Positions 9,646 through 16,790 of a DNA stretch of 64,000 nucleotides are shown here, piece after piece. How positions within the stretch are numbered: position 1 is the first letter of the stretch; the number at the start of each line of letters is the position of its first letter. The position numbers and the translations under genes are program-made. Source of the DNA: Chitinophaga nivalis (GTDB lineage Bacteria; Bacteroidota; Bacteroidia; Chitinophagales; Chitinophagaceae); the NCBI RefSeq assembly GCF_025989125.1, contig NZ_JAPDNR010000001.1:8501698-8565697 (forward strand), in the 5' to 3' direction. The notes below the pieces were generated by a model. It was not told the origin of the DNA. It ran no database searches and saw only the letters and a program-made list of their open reading frames with translations.

Positions 9646-9722
9646 CGGGGATGCCAGGAGGATGCGGGTAGGTACGATACTGAAAAATTTACCACCAATA
9701 AATTTGCAGCATACCATCCCCG
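9646..9722 (-). promoter_or_regulatory. candidate attenuator between leader ORF and binding-protein gene
   Basis: On the minus strand CGGGGATG (9722-9715) can pair with CATCCCCG (9653-9646), which is followed by AAAACTCTTTTTTTG. Upstream ATGCCTGG can compete by pairing with CCTGGCAT, and an A/T hairpin (AAATTTA / TAAATTT) lies between. This is a plausible terminator/antiterminator pair, but the long loop (about 60 nt) and the 5-nt gap before the T-tract make it uncertain. Confidence 0.35.
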
Positions 9723-9773
9723 CAAGCCATACCAGGCATTCTATTTACAGCTTACAGAACGCAAGATCTTTCA

Positions 9774-9890
9774 TTAACAGCAGCAGCTACAACAGTAGTG
9801 CACTGTATATATGTAACGGGAACAGGTAGTTTTCACCACTGAATGTTGCGTGTGGGAACGCATTCCACATATTGGAGTGTGCCGTTTCAT
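9774..9890 (-). CDS. Cys-rich leader peptide (38 aa) upstream of sulfatase-SusCD operon
   Basis: ATG-to-TAA frame of 38 codons starting MKRHTPICG and ending VHYCCSCCC, immediately followed by TAA TGA. Seven of 38 residues are Cys, five of them in the last six codons. Such terminal runs are the hallmark of amino-acid-sensing leader peptides, here expected to stall ribosomes when charged tRNA-Cys is scarce. It lies 167 nt upstream of the binding-protein gene on the same strand and downstream of the shared 27-bp palindrome. The sensing role is inferred from composition and position; the frame itself is directly visible. Confidence 0.6.
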   Translation of the reverse strand: MKRHTPICGMRSHTQHSVVKTTCSRYIYTVHYCCSCCC

Positions 9891-9998
9891 AGTGTATTTT
9901 ATTTACACAATTTTTGAATGTTGGCAGCAGCACCTTGCTGGTGGTTCAAAGGATGCCGGGAGCTTTTGCCATATACTCCCTTGGTGGTGGTAAACGTT

Positions 9999-10025
9999 AT
10001 TAGTCTACTGATTTGGTAGACAAAT
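9999..10025. promoter_or_regulatory. 27-bp palindromic operator candidate, copy 1
   Basis: Near-palindrome with half-sites TAGTCTAC and GTAGAC around a 6-nt centre. A second copy at 20103-20129 (compared in inverted orientation) matches at 22 of 27 positions. Each lies upstream of a SusCD operon on the minus strand and near TTTAC sequences that could be -7 boxes, so it may overlap the -33 region. Dimeric transcription-factor site inferred; regulator unknown. Confidence 0.6.
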
Positions 10026-10146
10026 ATACATCGACTTTTAATAATTCCAAACAATTACTAAAAAAAAATTTAATCTTTCCGAAGCGCCACTGCGAAAGCT
10101 TAACGTAAAAGCTATTCCTTTCCGCGTGAAGCTTATTCATATTGCT

Positions 10147-10155
10147 TATTTTTGC
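10147..10155 (+). promoter_or_regulatory. TAnnTTTGC -7 box directly before yitT-like start
   Basis: TATTTTTGC matches the Bacteroidota -7 consensus TAnnTTTG and lies 3 nt before the ATG at 10159. Transcription would begin at or very near the start codon, giving a leaderless or nearly leaderless mRNA. No clear -33 TTG box at the usual distance is seen. Confidence 0.5.
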
Positions 10156-10158
10156 GCC

Positions 10159-10989
10159 ATGAAAGAGCATGTGAAAAATATATTACTCATCATTGTTGGC
10201 GCACTAATCTTTGCCGTGGGTATCAACTACCTGGCTATTCCCAACAAATTATCTGAAGGCGGGGTGATTGGTATCACCATTGTGACCTATTACTACTGGG
10301 GCTGGTCGCCGGGCATCACGAACCTTATTATTAATGCGATCCTGATTGTGACCGGTTATAAATTGCTGGACAAAAGGGGGATGTTCTATACCGTTCTGGG
10401 CATTATCTTTTGTTCCCTGTTTCTATACCTCACGGAACATACGTTAGTACCTATCACCAATAACCCTTTACTGGCTGCTATTTTTGCCGGTCTGCTGGTA
10501 GGTATTGGCATTGGACTGGTATTTCTTTCCGGCGGTACAACGGGCGGTTCGGCTATTGTAGCCCGGCTGTTCAACAAATACTTCGGCTGGAGCCTGGGGA
10601 ATGCCATGCTCATTTTTGATATTGTGGTGATTGCTGCCTCTTCTTTTATTATAGGTATAGAGAAAACCATGTATACCTTTATTGCGGTTTACATCGGCGC
10701 CAGAACGGTTGACTATATCGTAGATGGTCTGAATACCAAAAGAGCCATTACTATTATCTCTGCACATACCAGCGACATTGCCGCCAAAATTACCGGCGAC
10801 ATGAAACGCGGTGCTACCGTATTACATGGACATGGCGCCTATACCGGCACCCGGAAAGAAGTATTGTATGTTGTGATCGGCAAACAGGAATTAATGCGCT
10901 TAAAATCACTGGTCCAGGAAGCAGATCCCGAAGCTTTCGTAGTGATCCACGAAGTACATGAAGTACTGGGCAGAGGCTTCTCCAAATAA
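10159..10989 (+). CDS. YitT family membrane protein (DUF161/DUF2179)
   Basis: 276 residues with five to six N-terminal transmembrane helices (NILLIIVGALIFAVGINYLA onward; GGTTGGSAIVARLFNKYFGW is typical of the family) and a cytoplasmic C-terminal DUF2179 domain (about 195-270: KRGATVLHGHGAYTGTRKE, VQEADPEAFVVIHEVHEVLG). The function of YitT proteins is not established; small-molecule transport or export is often suggested. An in-frame GTG at 10126 exists, but the ATG at 10159 is the likely start since the family begins with the KNILLI helix and a promoter box lies just upstream. Confidence 0.92.
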   Translation: MKEHVKNILLIIVGALIFAVGINYLAIPNKLSEGGVIGITIVTYYYWGWSPGITNLIINAILIVTGYKLLDKRGMFYTVLGIIFCSLFLYLTEHTLVPITNNPLLAAIFAGLLVGIGIGLVFLSGGTTGGSAIVARLFNKYFGWSLGNAMLIFDIVVIAASSFIIGIEKTMYTFIAVYIGARTVDYIVDGLNTKRAITIISAHTSDIAAKITGDMKRGATVLHGHGAYTGTRKEVLYVVIGKQELMRLKSLVQEADPEAFVVIHEVHEVLGRGFSK

Positions 10990-11100
10990 CCCTTTCTGAA
11001 AAAGGTATTTGGATTTTGCAATATAGATGTTTATATTGTAGACAACTCAAACGCCAATTTTCATTCCTTACCATCTTTATCAACCAATAATCTAAGGGAA

Positions 11101-12225
11101 ATGACACAAAGCTCCCAACGTTTTCTGCCGCTGGACGTATTCCGGGGGATGACTGTTTGTTTCATGATCATTGTAAACACGGGCGGCACGGGTGGCACTT
11201 ACTGGCCGCTGGACCACGCAGCATGGCATGGCTGGACACCCACCGACCTGGTATTCCCCTCCTTTCTTTTTGCCGTCGGCAATGCCATGAGCTTCAGCAT
11301 GAAGAAATATGCACAACAGGGTAATGCTGCCGCACTGACCAAAATTTTTAAACGTACCCTGATTATCTTTTTACTGGGCTACCTGATGTATTGGTTTCCA
11401 TTTGTTGCGCATTCGGAAACTGGTGGCCTTTCTTTTAAGCCTTTCAGCCATACCCGTATACCGGGAGTCTTGCAGCGTATTGCACTCTGTTATTGCATTG
11501 CGTCGCTGCTGATCCGCTACCTGTCTACCAAATGGGTGGCAGCTGTGAGCGCCTTATTCCTGCTGGGTTACTGGGCCATTCTCTGGTATGCCGGTACGCC
11601 TGGCGATCAATATGGTATTCATGGTAATGCTGGTCTCGCCCTTGATAAATTGCTCCTGGGAGACAATCACCTGTATCGTGGCGAAGGTTTTCCCTTTGAC
11701 CCGGAAGGCATACTAAGCACTTTCCCTGCCGTTGTAAACGTGGTAGCTGGTTATTACGCCGGACTGTTCATTCAGCAGCAAGGACGTAAAACAGCGGGCC
11801 TGCAACGCCTCCTCCTGGCCGGCGTAGTGCTGATAGTACTCGCCTATGCATGGAATACTGTTTTCCCGATCAATAAAAAACTGTGGACCAGCTCCTATGT
11901 GCTGCTGACAGTAGGCATCGATTTGCTGTTACTGGCATTGCTCATCCTGGTTATAGATGTTGCCGGCATCACCAAAGGAACGGGTTTTTTCACCATATTT
12001 GGCAAAAATCCCCTGTTTCTTTATCTCCTGTCAGAAGTACTGGCCATCCTGTTTTATTTTATACAGGTACACGGTGATTCGCTGTATCAATGGATCAACG
12101 ATACTATTTTCCAGCCACTGTCGCCCGGAAAACTGGGGTCTCTCCTCTTCTCCCTGGCCTTTATGCTCCTTTGCTGGACAGTAGGTCTGGTGCTGGACAG
12201 GAAAAAAATATACGTCCGGGTATAG
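11101..12225 (+). CDS. Heparan-alpha-glucosaminide N-acetyltransferase-like membrane protein
   Basis: 374 residues, about ten transmembrane helices. The N-terminus has the family signature RFLPLDVFRGMTV with WHGWTPTDLVFPSFLFAVG, as in the DUF5009/NagX group related to lysosomal HGSNAT, which moves acetyl groups from cytoplasmic acetyl-CoA to exported amino sugars. The conserved lumen-side HAAWHG His pair supports this group. The bacterial substrate is uncertain, probably a cell-wall or glycan amino sugar. It stands alone, 111 nt after the yitT-like gene, and is followed by a hairpin. Confidence 0.85.
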   Translation: MTQSSQRFLPLDVFRGMTVCFMIIVNTGGTGGTYWPLDHAAWHGWTPTDLVFPSFLFAVGNAMSFSMKKYAQQGNAAALTKIFKRTLIIFLLGYLMYWFPFVAHSETGGLSFKPFSHTRIPGVLQRIALCYCIASLLIRYLSTKWVAAVSALFLLGYWAILWYAGTPGDQYGIHGNAGLALDKLLLGDNHLYRGEGFPFDPEGILSTFPAVVNVVAGYYAGLFIQQQGRKTAGLQRLLLAGVVLIVLAYAWNTVFPINKKLWTSSYVLLTVGIDLLLLALLILVIDVAGITKGTGFFTIFGKNPLFLYLLSEVLAILFYFIQVHGDSLYQWINDTIFQPLSPGKLGSLLFSLAFMLLCWTVGLVLDRKKIYVRV

Positions 12226-12258
12226 TATTCCCGCACCTTCATCTGTGATTAAAATAGG

Positions 12259-12289
12259 ACAAAGTCCGGGCAGGTTGTCCGGACTTTGT
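12259..12289 (+). terminator. hairpin after acetyltransferase gene
   Basis: Perfect 11-bp arms ACAAAGTCCGG / CCGGACTTTGT with a 9-nt loop, 33 nt after the stop at 12225. The downstream T content is weak (TGTTGTGG), so termination is probable rather than certain. Confidence 0.55.
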
Positions 12290-12339
12290 TGTGGATAGAC
12301 CGTGCAGAAAATTAACAGGCATTCCCCAACGACGTAAGT

Positions 12340-12356
12340 ACAATTCCTTAAATTGT
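12340..12356. promoter_or_regulatory. palindrome upstream of SDR gene
   Basis: ACAATT-N5-AATTGT, centred 28 nt before the SDR start; a possible regulator site. Only symmetry supports it. Confidence 0.25.
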
Positions 12357-12375
12357 AACGACAAAAAAGATCACT

Positions 12376-13161
12376 ATGGACCTATCATTGAAAGGAAAAA
12401 CAGCCCTGGTGTGTGGCAGCTCACAGGGAATTGGCCTGGCTATCGCAATTGAACTGGCTTTATTAGGGGCCGATTGTATCTTACTTGCCCGGAATGCAGA
12501 CCGGCTGAAAGCCGCTGTAGCGCAGTTAAGTACGGCTACCGGGCAACAACACCGTTTTGAAGTGGCCGATTTTTCAGATGCGGCCCGTGTAGGGGAAATT
12601 GCCACACAAATAGCCGCTTCCACTCCTGTTCATATTCTGATCAACAATACCGGCGGTCCGGCGGCAGGTCCTATCCTGGAGGCCTCCACCGCTGCTTTTA
12701 CCGCGGCCTTCTCCCAGCACCTGCTATGTAATCAGCTGCTGGCACAGGCGCTCATCCCTGGCATGATACAAACCGGCTATGGCCGGATTATCAATATTCT
12801 GTCTACCTCTGTAAAAGCTCCCCTGAAAAATCTGGGCGTATCCAATACCACCCGCTGGGCCGTAGCTGCCTGGTCTAAAACCCTGGCTACTGAACTGGCG
12901 CCACATGGCATTACGGTGAATAACGTGTTACCCGGATCTACTGCTACGGCAAGATTGGAAAGCCTGTTTAACAGCAGCGCAGCCGCACGGAATGTGAGTC
13001 CGGCGGAAGTAGAAAAAGAATGGTTGCAGGATATTCCGATGAAACGCTTCGGAGAAGCACGTGAAATTGCAGCCCTGGCGGCATTTCTGGCCAGTCCGGC
13101 TGCTGCTTATATTACCGGCACCAGCACCGCTGTAGACGGTGGCAAAACGCCCGTCATGTAA
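12376..13161 (+). CDS. SDR-family oxidoreductase with atypical active site
   Basis: 261-residue Rossmann-fold short-chain dehydrogenase. Cofactor motif GSSQGIG near residues 14-20 and the NNTGG segment (about 93-97) are normal, and the C-terminus (YITGTSTAVDGGKTPVM) is typical. The catalytic YxxxK is absent: where FabG-like enzymes have Y-x3-K before the FSKSLA helix, this protein has S-NTT-R (GVSNTTRWAVAAWSKTLA). A clade of SDRs with this pattern exists, to my knowledge, with poorly defined activity. It is followed by a 12-bp perfect hairpin. Annotation as a 3-oxoacyl-ACP reductase would be unsafe. Confidence 0.88.
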   Translation: MDLSLKGKTALVCGSSQGIGLAIAIELALLGADCILLARNADRLKAAVAQLSTATGQQHRFEVADFSDAARVGEIATQIAASTPVHILINNTGGPAAGPILEASTAAFTAAFSQHLLCNQLLAQALIPGMIQTGYGRIINILSTSVKAPLKNLGVSNTTRWAVAAWSKTLATELAPHGITVNNVLPGSTATARLESLFNSSAAARNVSPAEVEKEWLQDIPMKRFGEAREIAALAAFLASPAAAYITGTSTAVDGGKTPVM

Positions 13162-13172
13162 ATAAAGGTTCC

Positions 13173-13202
13173 CGGCGCCTTATTGACTGCAATAAGGCGC
13201 CG
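13173..13202 (+). terminator. strong hairpin after SDR gene
   Basis: 12-bp perfect stem CGGCGCCTTATT / AATAAGGCGCCG with a 6-nt loop, 11 nt after the SDR stop. No U-tract follows; it lies between the SDR gene and a convergent lipoprotein gene. Confidence 0.5.
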
Positions 13203-13253
13203 GCGATCATAACAACGTATAGGCCAGCCCGTTCTTAGCTGGTGTATGTATCC

Positions 13254-13880
13254 TCAGCAGGGAATAAAATTGACAATACGTACCAGTTTCCCTCCTTCAA
13301 AAAATAAACGCACAGCACTATCACTTCTCAGATCATCTGAATCCCGCAGGGTAATCATTTGTGCGCTGCCTTCATTTTCCGCCTGTTTTACGGCCTGCGG
13401 ATATATCTTCCGGATCTCTTCCCAGGTTGTTTCACTGGTAAAAGTTCTTTTATCACAGGTAATAAAACTACCCGGCGTCAGCACAAACTCTTCGCATGCC
13501 AGAGAATCTTTATGCCACTCGAAACAGGAACCGTTCTTATAAAAATAACGGAACTCTTCTTCAAACTGGGTAGCACACAGGTGGTCAAAATCAGGCGTCA
13601 CCACGCTATCCGGCTCTCCGATAGCTTTCAGGAACCGCTGCCGGTTGGTAAACAACGGTACTTTATTATTCATCAGCGCCTGTGCAAAATGAAAGACTTC
13701 GATCTTTTCCCAGGAGACATCATGTTGTGGTTCCTGTACAGAATCTTCTTCCGGTATCAACGGTTTTACATTTTCTGAGGGGGCTGCAACGGCCACGTTA
13801 TCCCTTTCATCCGACGATACGCTGTTATCGTGACAGGCAGTGAGGGCTGCCATGCCTAACAATAGTAATATCCTTTGCAT
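13254..13880 (-). CDS. Hypothetical lipoprotein
   Basis: 208 residues. The N-terminus MQRILLLLGMAALTAC has a lipobox (LTAC, Cys16) followed by an acidic linker, so it should be anchored in the membrane facing the periplasm or surface. The mature part has several Cys residues (CATQFEEEF, SCFEWHKDSLACEEF, TCDKRTF) that could form disulfides, and a C-terminal strand-rich region ending LVRIVNFIPC. I recognise no domain. It is monocistronic, convergent with the SDR gene, and divergent from the GH105 gene across an AT-rich 185-nt promoter region. Confidence 0.8.
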   Translation of the reverse strand: MQRILLLLGMAALTACHDNSVSSDERDNVAVAAPSENVKPLIPEEDSVQEPQHDVSWEKIEVFHFAQALMNNKVPLFTNRQRFLKAIGEPDSVVTPDFDHLCATQFEEEFRYFYKNGSCFEWHKDSLACEEFVLTPGSFITCDKRTFTSETTWEEIRKIYPQAVKQAENEGSAQMITLRDSDDLRSDSAVRLFFEGGKLVRIVNFIPC

Positions 13881-14065
13881 AGTTATTTTGCTGTTACCTG
13901 TAGCAGGTAAGTAATGAAATAAGGCTCCACTAAGTTAAAAAGTTTCCTTTTTAATTATATACATAGTTAAAATATTTTATATAAATAGCCAAGTAAATTT
14001 TTATGCAATCGTTTGCATCAAATGAAAAAACAGGGTATATTGTTATATAAATCCACGGTTACTAT

Positions 14066-15295
14066 ATGAAAAAACTCACCTCACTATGCCTGGGCCTTAC
14101 CCTTGCCGCCGGCGCCATAGCACAGCCAGCGCCCGACGATGCCGCCATCGTGAAAAAAGTAGCGGATTATGTGATCGCCCACACGGCGTTTACGTTTACA
14201 GGAGATAACCAGCAAACCTACCGTAAAAGCACCGACATCCCGGACAATGTGCAGGCCCGCATATCGGATCAACTCAGCAGCTGGCATTATCCCAACGGAG
14301 TACTGAACATCGCCATGACAGACCTGGGCCGCTATCTGAATGAAGCGAAGTACAGCCAGTTTGCCCAACAACATATTGCCTTTGCCTTCGACAATTACCA
14401 GGTATTTGAAGCACGCAGTAAAAAGGGGATCAAATACAAAGGCTTTCCTTTTAATCAACTGATCCACACCCGGGTACTCGACGACTGCGGTGCAATGGGC
14501 GCCAGCGTGATCGATGTATACCAAACCGTTCAACGCCCGGTGTATAAAACCTATATCGATAAAGTGATCCGCCACATCAGCCAGGTACAGGAACGCCTGC
14601 CGGATGGCACCCTATGCCGGCCGAATCCTTTCCGGTGGACCATTTGGGGAGATGATCTCTATATGAGCATTCCCTTTCTTGCACGTGCCGGCAAGCTGAC
14701 GGGCAACACCGCCCTCTTCGACGATGCCGTTGCGCAGGTACATCATTTTACCAAATACCTGTGGGATGAAAAAGCCGGCTTGTATGCCCACTATTATTAT
14801 GAAGACCTGAAAAGACAGGGGCCAGCCCACTGGGGCCGCGCCAATGGCTGGATCATGATGGCCAAGGTACAACTGCTGAATAACCTGCCGGATAATCATC
14901 CCGGTAAAAAAGAAATCATCGCCGAACTAACCCGGCAAATCCTGGGTGTAGCTCCCTATCAATCTGCCAGCGGCCTGTTTCACCAGGTACTCGACCGCAC
15001 CGACTCCTATACGGAAACCTCCTGCACGGCCATGTTTGTATACGCCATTGCCCGCGCTGTCAACGAAGGCTGGCTCGATAAACGTTATATCACGATTGCG
15101 GAAAGAGGCTGGGATGGTATTGTAAAAGAAAAAATACAGGCAGACGGGCAATTAAAAGATGTATGTATTGGCACCAACATCTCTGCAGATATTGCCTTTT
15201 ATTATAACCGTCCTACGGAGCTGAACGATTTTCATGGATTGGGACCGGTCATTGAAGCCGGTATAGAAATCATGCGATACCGGAAAAAATCCTAA
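14066..15295 (+). CDS. Glycoside hydrolase family 105/88 protein (unsaturated uronyl hydrolase-like)
   Basis: 409 residues with a signal peptide (1-19). The (alpha/alpha)6-barrel family GH105 removes unsaturated galacturonyl residues from rhamnogalacturonan or related oligosaccharides made by lyases. Visible family features are LDDCGAMGASVIDVYQ (catalytic-type Asp139/Asp140), GDDLYMSIPFLARAGKLTGN, HWGRANGWIMMAK near residue 258 and DSYTETSCTAMF. It is exported, so it probably acts in the periplasm. It is convergent with the second SusCD operon and shares a bidirectional terminator with it. No polysaccharide lyase is nearby, so a full pectin locus is not present. Confidence 0.9.
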   Translation: MKKLTSLCLGLTLAAGAIAQPAPDDAAIVKKVADYVIAHTAFTFTGDNQQTYRKSTDIPDNVQARISDQLSSWHYPNGVLNIAMTDLGRYLNEAKYSQFAQQHIAFAFDNYQVFEARSKKGIKYKGFPFNQLIHTRVLDDCGAMGASVIDVYQTVQRPVYKTYIDKVIRHISQVQERLPDGTLCRPNPFRWTIWGDDLYMSIPFLARAGKLTGNTALFDDAVAQVHHFTKYLWDEKAGLYAHYYYEDLKRQGPAHWGRANGWIMMAKVQLLNNLPDNHPGKKEIIAELTRQILGVAPYQSASGLFHQVLDRTDSYTETSCTAMFVYAIARAVNEGWLDKRYITIAERGWDGIVKEKIQADGQLKDVCIGTNISADIAFYYNRPTELNDFHGLGPVIEAGIEIMRYRKKS

Positions 15296-15298
15296 ACA

Positions 15299-15332
15299 AA
15301 TATCCTTACCGGGCAATCCCGGTAAGGATATT
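15299..15332. terminator. bidirectional terminator between GH105 and susD-like genes
   Basis: 15-bp perfect stem (AATATCCTTACCGGG and its complement) with a CAAT loop, sitting 4 nt after the GH105 stop and 9 nt beyond the end of the convergent susD-like gene. Confidence 0.75.
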
Positions 15333-15340
15333 AACCATTA

Positions 15341-16777
15341 CTAATAGATATCAAACCAAAGCTTTGTTGTGAGCAGGTCCGGCCCCTGCCGGGAAACTGC
15401 TGCTTTATAATTCGCCCCGTTCAATGCCTGCTCGCTGGATGGATACGACAACCGCACGGGTATCTTCACCGCACCGCTTAATACGCCTGTGTAGGCAGGT
15501 TTCAGCTGTGGATAATCCAACCGGCGCCACTCTGCAAATGCCTCCAGTCCTTCGCCGAAAAGTGCCAGCCATTTCTGCTCACCGATCACCCGTTTATATG
15601 CTGCCGCATCATAGACCACGGCCGGCTGCGTGAGGTAAGCATCTACTGCCGGACCGGTGATACCATACTGTTTAAAGGCTGCACGCACGGCATTTTCATA
15701 CAACGCAGCGGCATTGCCGCTGATCAGATTCCGCTGCGCGGCTTCTGCCAGGATAAACAGTTGCTCTGCATAGGTAAACAGATAGGCGGGTGACTGGCTC
15801 GCGGTAAACGCGGCGCCAATATCCGATGTTCTGTAGAAACCCAGGCGCGAAGCAGAATCGGCGGTCAGCCCATTCGTTACACCAATAATCACATTGGTAT
15901 CCCGGGGCAATGCTGCGTATATGCTTAACCGTGGGTCGTTCAGGGATTTCAGTTTATCCACCACTGCTTTACTGATCCGGTAGTCATTGCGTGTTTCCCG
16001 GTTCCGGCCCACCGGGTTCTGATTGGGTGAAGTCAGGTAATTCAGCTTCACATCTTCGTCGCCGGATTCCAGTAATACATTGCCTTCTGCGGCCACCTCT
16101 TCAAAAACAGCTTTGGCCGTAGCAAAATCACGGTCAGCTATCCGTAAGGCCACCCGCAGCCGTAATCCGTTTGCAAACTTTTTCCATCGCAGCATATTAC
16201 TTCTCAGCAAAGAATCTCCCAGAATAGGATTGCCCGTTAAGGTGATGTCTTTGGAGGCGCCCTTCAATGCCGTTAATATACCTGTATATACTACCTGTTG
16301 CGGATCATACACCGGTGTCAGGTATTGATCAATATTGGCAGCCTGTGTATAGGGAATGTCGCCATACAGATCGGTTAATACCTGAAAAATCCAGGAGCGC
16401 ATGATGTTGCCCACCGCCTTGTAATTAGGATGGTGCAGGCTATCGCCCAGCTGTGCGAGCGTTGTAAAATCCTGCACTCCCTGTGCATAAAAGTTACTCC
16501 AGATACTTTGAATAGCGGAAGAAGCAGGAATATAACGATCGGGATCCGGATACTGAATCTTCGCCCAGTACTGGATATACAGTAAAGAGGTTTCCATCGC
16601 TGCATTCTCACCCCAGTAAGTATCTACATTGGCTTTAATACCATTGCTCAATAAGTAATCAGGTTGTGCGGTGACCGGCTCATTCGGATTTTTATTGATC
16701 CGCTCCAGCTCTTTCTTACAGCCGGTTAACACGATGCCTATCCCCACTATCAAACCTGCTAATAATATCTTTCTCAT
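15341..16777 (-). CDS. SusD-like lipoprotein, second locus
   Basis: 478 residues with a lipoprotein signal (VGIGIVLTGC, Cys20) followed by KKELERINKNPNEP, typical of the SusD-like_2 family. Mid-region MRSWIFQVLTDLYGDIPYTQAANIDQYLTP parallels the first SusD gene, and the end (PVRLSYPSSEQALNGANY) carries the conserved C-terminal motif. It should form the ligand-binding lid of the SusC encoded just upstream (13-nt gap). No enzyme gene is joined to this pair, so substrate is unknown; the shared upstream palindrome suggests co-control with the sulfatase operon. Confidence 0.93.
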   Translation of the reverse strand: MRKILLAGLIVGIGIVLTGCKKELERINKNPNEPVTAQPDYLLSNGIKANVDTYWGENAAMETSLLYIQYWAKIQYPDPDRYIPASSAIQSIWSNFYAQGVQDFTTLAQLGDSLHHPNYKAVGNIMRSWIFQVLTDLYGDIPYTQAANIDQYLTPVYDPQQVVYTGILTALKGASKDITLTGNPILGDSLLRSNMLRWKKFANGLRLRVALRIADRDFATAKAVFEEVAAEGNVLLESGDEDVKLNYLTSPNQNPVGRNRETRNDYRISKAVVDKLKSLNDPRLSIYAALPRDTNVIIGVTNGLTADSASRLGFYRTSDIGAAFTASQSPAYLFTYAEQLFILAEAAQRNLISGNAAALYENAVRAAFKQYGITGPAVDAYLTQPAVVYDAAAYKRVIGEQKWLALFGEGLEAFAEWRRLDYPQLKPAYTGVLSGAVKIPVRLSYPSSEQALNGANYKAAVSRQGPDLLTTKLWFDIY

Positions 16778-16790
16778 ATCTCTTCAAAAG

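Noticed and set aside
9699..9707. TAAATTTGC -7 box on the plus strand
   Set aside because: No plus-strand gene follows within reach; it overlaps the A/T hairpin and may be chance.
9431..9829. Plus-strand frame opposite the binding-protein gene
   Set aside because: Antisense shadow of a well-supported gene.
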